From the NCBI GenBank assembly GCA_001600615.1, contig BCKK01000002.1:1766809-1830808 (forward strand): a stretch of 64,000 nucleotides of DNA. The letters are read 5' to 3'. Origin of the DNA: Dioszegia crocea. Taxonomy: Eukaryota; Basidiomycota; Tremellomycetes; Tremellales; Bulleribasidiaceae. The position numbers and the translations under genes were made by a program. This document shows, piece by piece, positions 59,032-64,000 of the stretch; within the stretch, counting starts at the first letter, position 1, and each line of letters begins with the position of its first letter. The notes beneath the pieces are model-generated. The model was given only the letters and a program-made list of their open reading frames with translations, searched no databases and had not been told where the DNA came from.

Positions 59032-60116
59032 GGTGGATTGAGCAACGATGTAGAGGGACGCTAGGCTCGATTCTGACAGATCGGAGCTGCTTAAGCCAGT
59101 ATATGTAAGAAAGGTAGAGACTGATGGAGCAGGCGAGCTCGGACTTCGGTCAGTACGTCAGGGAAAAGCTCCAGAACCCCAAAGGATGGGTCCGAGCGCT
59201 GGTGAGCCATGCCGTCATTGACGTTTCAGCACTCCGCCCTAGCTTGCAAGAGCTACATGTGTCGGTACAAGCGCGATCTTGCCTACTTGTCCGGCAGCGG
59301 GAGCGGCTATTCGCGATAATCAGAGCAAGGAGAGTATAGCCTGATTGTCGTATCGTTATGGAGACTTTGACAGAGACAAGGGTGCAAGCTCGAGGATCGA
59401 AACAAGTCGATTCAGGGAAACGGGATCAAATCCCGGTCTGCTTGCCAACTACAAGCTCGGTCGCCCCTATATCTGTTCACCTATCAGTATTACCAGTAAC
59501 CTTCCATCCACACAATATGGACATATCTGGAGTGACACCCAGAGCTACAGCAGCTTATGCTGTGGATGTACGCGACCAGGCCGTCAGCCCGACCATTAAG
59601 TGATCGTTTTGGTCTGACACTCGACGCAAACAAATTCATGCTCGCCGCCATGCCCGCTCGCCATCCAGCCCGCTTGCCCCGCTACCTGAGCCTCGGATGA
59701 GTCTCTGTACAGCTAGTCTTCATAAGAGTGACAGGTTCGTGATCTACAACTCCGCTCAAAGCGCCTCCAGGGGTAGATAGTAATCTCCCCTCGTGACCGT
59801 GACACAGCTAGGGATATCTCGTATTGCCACTGAGGATTCGGAGACTCTGATTGACATCCTTAGACTTACTGGGAAGGCCCGGATGTGACATGCTGGAAGC
59901 GATAAGGCGCAAGGTTCCCAAGGGGAGTTTTCAGTTTGGTAGGCAGATCGCCCCCGGATTTCCCCGCCTTTTTACCCCATGTTCCCCACATACGGCCGGC
60001 TGAAGGTGGGGAATGGTCAGTGCACGCGCGACAACCTGAAGGGGAGGCCCTGCTTCGCCTCCTTCTCTATACGTCTGCTGTTCTGACAGGATACAACAGC
60101 AATAGCAGTCCCCTCT
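59032..60116. other. Intergenic region with short unsupported frames
   Basis: About 1.1 kb between divergent genes. A possible short exon (ATG at 59124, then a GTGAGC donor at about 59202) and a frame at 59358-59603 are present, but I could not link them into a convincing gene. No RNA gene seen. Confidence 0.4.
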
Positions 60117-61837
60117 ATGAGCTTCGATACAGCAAAGGGCGCGGCGTACGTGAAGAGTAGGTCGGGTAAAAGGAGTGCGTCGAATGATGTAAGTGTCCCC
60201 CCTGCCTCAATCAGGGATGTTGGGAAGGCTGACCTTTCTCAAAGCTGCGTCCTACCCCTAGCTCGTCTACGGCTCAAGCCCCGAAACGTTCTAAACTCTC
60301 GGAGTCTGGTGCAGCCCCTCCGCAAATCCATCCCCTCGCCCCCAGACTTGCCGCTTTGATCGATGCAAATCCCTCACTACGTACTCTATTTCCGGTTATC
60401 TCGCAAGCCCGCCTGGACGAGTTCAAGGCACTTAGCCGTGAAAGGGTCGTAAACGGGGCTGAAGCCGGGCGTGGAGTTGGAGAAGAAGGGGCGGTTGAGT
60501 CTGCTTTGGCTGGAGAGAGCGAAGAGGGGGGAGGAGAGGAAGAGGAAGATGGGGAGAGGGAGGAAGGAGATATTGGAGATGATGCGGACCAGGGGGATAA
60601 AAGGATGCAGGCTGAACTGGCGTGGATCCGGAAGAGAGCTTTGACCATACCCAAGGGTGAGCCCATTCTTGAAATTGCCCATATCTGGAACTGATGGATC
60701 AGATGTTCTTGCTCAGGCTACCAAGCTCTTTATTGTCGTTCAACGCGGCTATAGCAGCAGTGTAAACCCTCGAGGATACCACCACTGGGAACTGAAGCGC
60801 GGGAAGTTGCAGCCTGCGGATGGGCGATCGTTTGATAAGCGGTCAGACCGCCTGCTGGAAATTGAGGCGACCTCGGGGCTCTCTTACCTGCTTCTGTCCT
60901 TTGCGATACTGCTTGATACCGAGCCCTGGCTCGTCGAGCATTATCAAACGTGAGTGCAGTCCGAACGTGAAGCGCTTAAATATCTCAACGAAGTGCTGCG
61001 CCGAATGAACGTTAGCTGAAGCTACAGTGCTTTTGCCAGGTCTACCAACCTCGACCCAGCCTCGCTCTTGAGACCTGGTCACGAAGCTCGCACCTCATCG
61101 GCGTCCGGCTTATACCTGCTCTTTAGCCCGGCCGGCGTCTTCTACTTCGGCATGTCGACTTTAATCTGGCATCGCATGATGGGACATAACGGAACATCAT
61201 CCTCCATCGCAGCTTTACACTCTGAGAAGCAGCTCCACCCATTCTCTACCTGGCGAGCCAACGTTATCGTCACTGTCCCGGACGATTATCCATCCGCTTT
61301 CGTTCATATCCTCGAATCACTTCTGATTGCGTCGGCGGGTTCGGTTAGCGCGGCGGGCAGGGGAGCAAACACGAATTTGTTCGACCTGACATTCCCGCAA
61401 AGAAGTCTGATACCGGGTATGTCCTACTTACCCCACTTTCCGATCATGGCTGATACTTTCTAGGCCGCCATGTGGTTAATTTCTTCATCGCCGTCCACGC
61501 TCATATCGCAACTGGCGGCTTCATCCCTCCCTTCCCTTACCCTCCTGCCGACTACGGATGGTCCGACCTGTTTGCCGCTTCCGCCAACCACCACTTCCGC
61601 CCGACGTATCTGTACAACCTCATCGTAGGGCGTCAAAGGCAGGGCATCATGGGCCCCCTCCTTTCCCTATTTCCCATTCCAGACGACGCTTGGAACGGGG
61701 CTGTCCCCGGTAGGGTCGTCGCGCGCGGATCCAGCGGGCGAGACACGACGAGCTTTGCCGCTACGAAGTCTCGGCCGACTACGCAGGCTCGGGAGGACAA
61801 TAAACGTCTTTTCGGTCTAAACACGCGACCTGTATAA
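60117..61837 (+). CDS. Hypothetical protein, 493 aa, five exons
   Basis: Exons 60117-60188, 60245-60656, 60703-60949, 61040-61416 and 61464-61837 total 1482 nt in frame. No family is recognised. The N-terminal 150 residues are disordered, basic then strongly acidic (GGGEEEEDGEREEGDIGDD). The rest looks folded and aromatic-rich: LFIVVQRGYSSSVNPRGYHH, GLYLLFSPAGVFYFGMSTLI, HVVNFFIAVHAHIATGGFIP, and HHFRPTYLYNLIVGRQRQG. The C-terminal tail is Ser/Thr/Arg-rich. An acidic N-terminal region could suggest a nuclear role, but that is speculation. It lies next to the repeat array. Confidence 0.7.
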
Positions 61838-62235
61838 TACTTCCCAGTTCACACCCTCTTCCCCTTCCGGCCAACCTCGAACAATCATTTCAGCTCCCCT
61901 ACGGCATACAAGCAATATCGCTTCCGTTTCCATTATGTTTAAAATTGTGCAGACAGAGCAGGGGGCGGGGAAGTAAGGGTGGCAATAAGGATTGAATAGG
62001 ACTGGAATTGAACGGGGATCGTCTTGGCTCTACGTTTTGTATACAGGGGGCAGGGTTAGGGCTGGCATATGGGTTGTGAGTAGGGGTTTGAGGGGATTCA
62101 ATAACGATATACATGTGTTCTCTACCTTAATCTCCGGATCGGTCTTCCAACTGATTCAGATTCATGATTCTTGGTGCAGACCTTGGCCCTCAATTTATAA
62201 CCGCTGGAATATAATTTCCTCTCATGGGGTCAAAA
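61838..62235. other. Intergenic region
   Basis: About 0.4 kb of A/T- and G-rich sequence after the hypothetical gene and before the repeat array; no gene seen. Confidence 0.4.
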
Positions 62236-62930
62236 GTTGGGCCCGCCTCCGCTGGGCTTCCGCACCGAAGATTCCCTCTTTCGCCTTTGGGTGAAGGAGC
62301 TCAAAACTGTTACTCCGGACCTACAAGCCCTGATTACACCCTTACAATTGGTACATCACCTCACAAAGGCCAAGTCTTGAAGATTTGTGATTTTGGCCCA
62401 GCTCGGCTGGGCTTCCGCGCTGCTGAACCCCCTTCGCCTACCTAAGTGGGACTATTGTCTCAACCGTCATACCGCCGGAATTTCGAGATTTTGGGCCCAG
62501 CTCGGCTGGGCTTCCGCGCTGCTGAACCCCTGTCGCCAATCTAAGTGGGACTATCTCTCACTCAACCCCTTTCACCAACCTAAGTGGGATTATTCCTCAA
62601 CCATTATATTGGGAGCTTGCAGATACTTCGTACGATCAGGATACCACCTAATATCTAACTGCCGAAATTTCGAGATTTTCGAGATTTTGGGCCCAGCTTG
62701 GCTGGGCTTCCGCGCTGCTAAACCCCTCTTGCCGAGCTAAGTGGGACTATTCCTCAACCATTATATTGGGAGCTTGCAGATACTTCGTACGATCAGGATA
62801 CCACCTAATGTCTAACTGCCGAAATTTCGAGATTTTCGAGATTTTGGGCCCAGCTTGGCTGGGCTTCCGCGCTGCTAAACCCCTCGTGCCGAGCTAAGTG
62901 GGACTATTCCTCGACCATCAGATTCAATAA
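62236..62930. repeat. Hairpin-containing degenerate repeat array
   Basis: A GC-rich hairpin GCCCAGC-loop-GCTGGGC occurs at 62396-62412, 62495-62511, 62691-62707 and 62848-62864, with a degenerate copy at 62241-62257. The loop is TCG in the first two exact copies and TTG in the last two. Each is followed by TTCCGCGCTGCT and, some 30 bp later, by TAAGTGGGACTAT. Spacing is 99, 196 and 157 bp. Repeat boundaries at the left are unclear. Confidence 0.85.
62591..62904. repeat. 157-bp direct tandem duplication
   Basis: Two adjacent units (62591-62747 and 62748-62904) are almost identical; I see only two clear differences (A/G at 62653 versus its partner, T/G near 62729). A third partial start (TATTCCTC) follows at 62905. 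Each contains the internal short repeat TTTCGAGA followed by TTTCGAGA and the hairpin. Confidence 0.88.
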
Positions 62931-63284
62931 CAAACCCGCCGAGAGGATACCTTGCCAGACGTACGACCAGTAATATAGGTAGATGTGAAGCGTCTAAGAC
63001 GGAATTAATCTGATACATCTTCAATTTCTCGCATACTGAAACAGGCAAACACGGCAATCGTCCCTGACTTATATACGACAGGCCCTCATGTTCTTTCCCC
63101 TCTACTCATTGCCCATATGTATCCTTCCCCATCATGCGCCATCCCCTAACCTCTCGACCCTTCTATCATTCTCCGATTGTAATTCTCCCGTCTTGTGCGC
63201 CGCTTACTCTCCCTTCCCCTCTTCTCATTCCCCATCCGCAATTTTGACATCATGTTCCCATTTTTTCTTCCCCGTACCCTCCAT
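62931..63284. other. Intergenic region, pyrimidine-rich
   Basis: The plus strand from about 63085 is strongly C/T-rich with repeated CCCCTCTACTCATT-like words; this may be the 3' UTR of the minus-strand gene to the right. No gene seen. Confidence 0.4.
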
Positions 63285-64000
63285 TCACTCCTCATCGGTA
63301 TCCCCCGTCAAAGCAATAATCGCCCTAGATGAGAGCTTCTTTCGAGGGTTTAACCCCAAAGCGAGCCTGGTCGATTGGCCGTCGCGGGACTTCTTGACGG
63401 GTTGAGCGCGCTTGTTCAGCTTCCACCAGTCCCAAAGGTCGGGCTGGTTTCGAGGCAGCTTTTGGACTTTCCGGCTCGACCCATCGGTTTTACGAAGCTC
63501 TCGATCCAGACGGTTGACCTGCCACATCTCGTCCAGAACCTGATTGATAACGCGTTGTTGAGCTGTCGTAAAGGAGGCATAGTCATCGAGATTTTTGTAT
63601 ATGGGGTCGACCAGCCGGATCCAGTCGTATGTGGCTCGGGCAATATCATGATCCTGTCGGTGGCGGACGACTTCACTTTGGACGCTGGAGTTAGCCTTTG
63701 TCAATCAAGCACTTACTAAGTTTCATGAACCCAAGTCTTCACAGACTTCTTTGTGTGACGTCTGAGAGTATCCTCCGTAACGATCGCCTCATCTCTTGGC
63801 TTCTCCTGATCCGTAACTCCAGCCCAATATGCCGCCTCATCGCGTATCTTGAAGGCCTTCCTAGATTCGGTCGGCTCGATCAGTTCTTTGGCGGTTCCAG
63901 TCGGGATGGATCGTTCATTGAGCTTGATGTGCGGCCAAAGACTTTCAAGATTGTCGTGTTCGAAGATATTGGCTTGATCTGGGTCGATGGTGATTCCGTC
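63285..64000 (-). CDS. 3' part of an unrecognised gene (runs off the window)
   Basis: Two exons are visible: 63717 to the window edge and 63285-63684, joined across a 32-nt GT-AG intron with a CTAAC branch site; frame continues. The visible 227-residue C-terminus reads as a charged helical protein: SLWPHIKLNERSIPTG, FKIRDEAAYWAGVTDQEKP, IARATYDWIRLVDPIYKN, LDEMWQVNRLDRELRKTDG, and a basic tail ending ALTGDTDEE. I recognise no family. The first coding base shown is not the true start. Confidence 0.7.

Noticed and set aside
59124..59339. Short frame starting MEQASSDFGQYVREK with a GTGAGC donor after about 78 nt
   Set aside because: I could not find a downstream exon that continues it, and the adjoining frame at 59358-59603 does not join in phase through a usable acceptor.
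59380..59450. tRNA-like segment with ATCAAATCCCGG
   Set aside because: Loop lacks the conserved TTC, the stem is only four pairs, and no acceptor pairing is found within tRNA distance.
62236..62930. CRISPR-like array
   Set aside because: Spacing is irregular (99, 196, 157 bp), spacers are themselves repeated, and the genome is eukaryotic.

Overview
The window is nuclear DNA from a compact, intron-rich fungal genome, most likely a basidiomycete yeast of the Tremellomycetes (Cryptococcus and relatives). The evidence is indirect. Genes carry many 32-60 nt introns with a CTGAC/CTGAT/CTAAC branch site a few bases before the 3' splice site. Two capsule-type glycosyltransferases (GT90 and GT61) are present. 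The housekeeping proteins (VPS13, SPT16, PMS1, CDC12, HSP70, DAD4) are fungal in type. Species cannot be named from sequence alone.

Region 1 (1-20 kb) is accessory in character. It holds five F-box-type proteins: an F-box-like gene at 233-3046, a shorter one at 9800-11126, and three paralogues with a TPR-like N-terminus, F-box and leucine-rich repeats at 7092-9291, 11935-13945 and 16999-19307. The three paralogues share one exon plan, including a second exon of exactly 189 nt. Two of them carry a single-base frameshift; the third is intact. A GT90 gene (3977-6635) and a GT61 gene (14269-16145) sit between them.

Region 2 (20-57 kb) is dense housekeeping sequence. In order: a SUR7/PalI-like four-helix membrane protein; NOT2 (CCR4-NOT); SF3B5 (U2 snRNP, 86 aa in five exons); septin CDC12; an approximately 11-kb VPS13 lipid-transfer gene; SPT16 (FACT); HEM3 (haem synthesis); ERG25 (ergosterol synthesis); DAD4 (DASH/kinetochore); an unknown hydrophobic protein; PMS1 (mismatch repair); an RWD-RBR E3 ligase of the ITT1/RNF14 type; a small unknown protein; and a cytosolic HSP70 behind a 0.9-kb upstream region with heat-shock-element-like sites. 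Many neighbours are head-to-head with short shared promoters: NOT2/SF3B5, ERG25/DAD4 and PMS1/ITT1-like.

Region 3 (57-64 kb) is less conserved: two unrecognised multi-exon genes (57100-59031 and 60117-61837), a repeat array at 62.2-62.9 kb with a perfect 157-bp tandem period and a recurring GC-rich hairpin, and the 3' part of an unrecognised gene running off the right edge.

Exon models were built by hand from splice motifs, frame continuity and family knowledge. Nearly all close exactly in frame. The most notable irregularities are the two frameshifted F-box genes, an apparent GT-TG intron directly before the PMS1 endonuclease motif, several GC-AG introns, and the hairpin repeat array.
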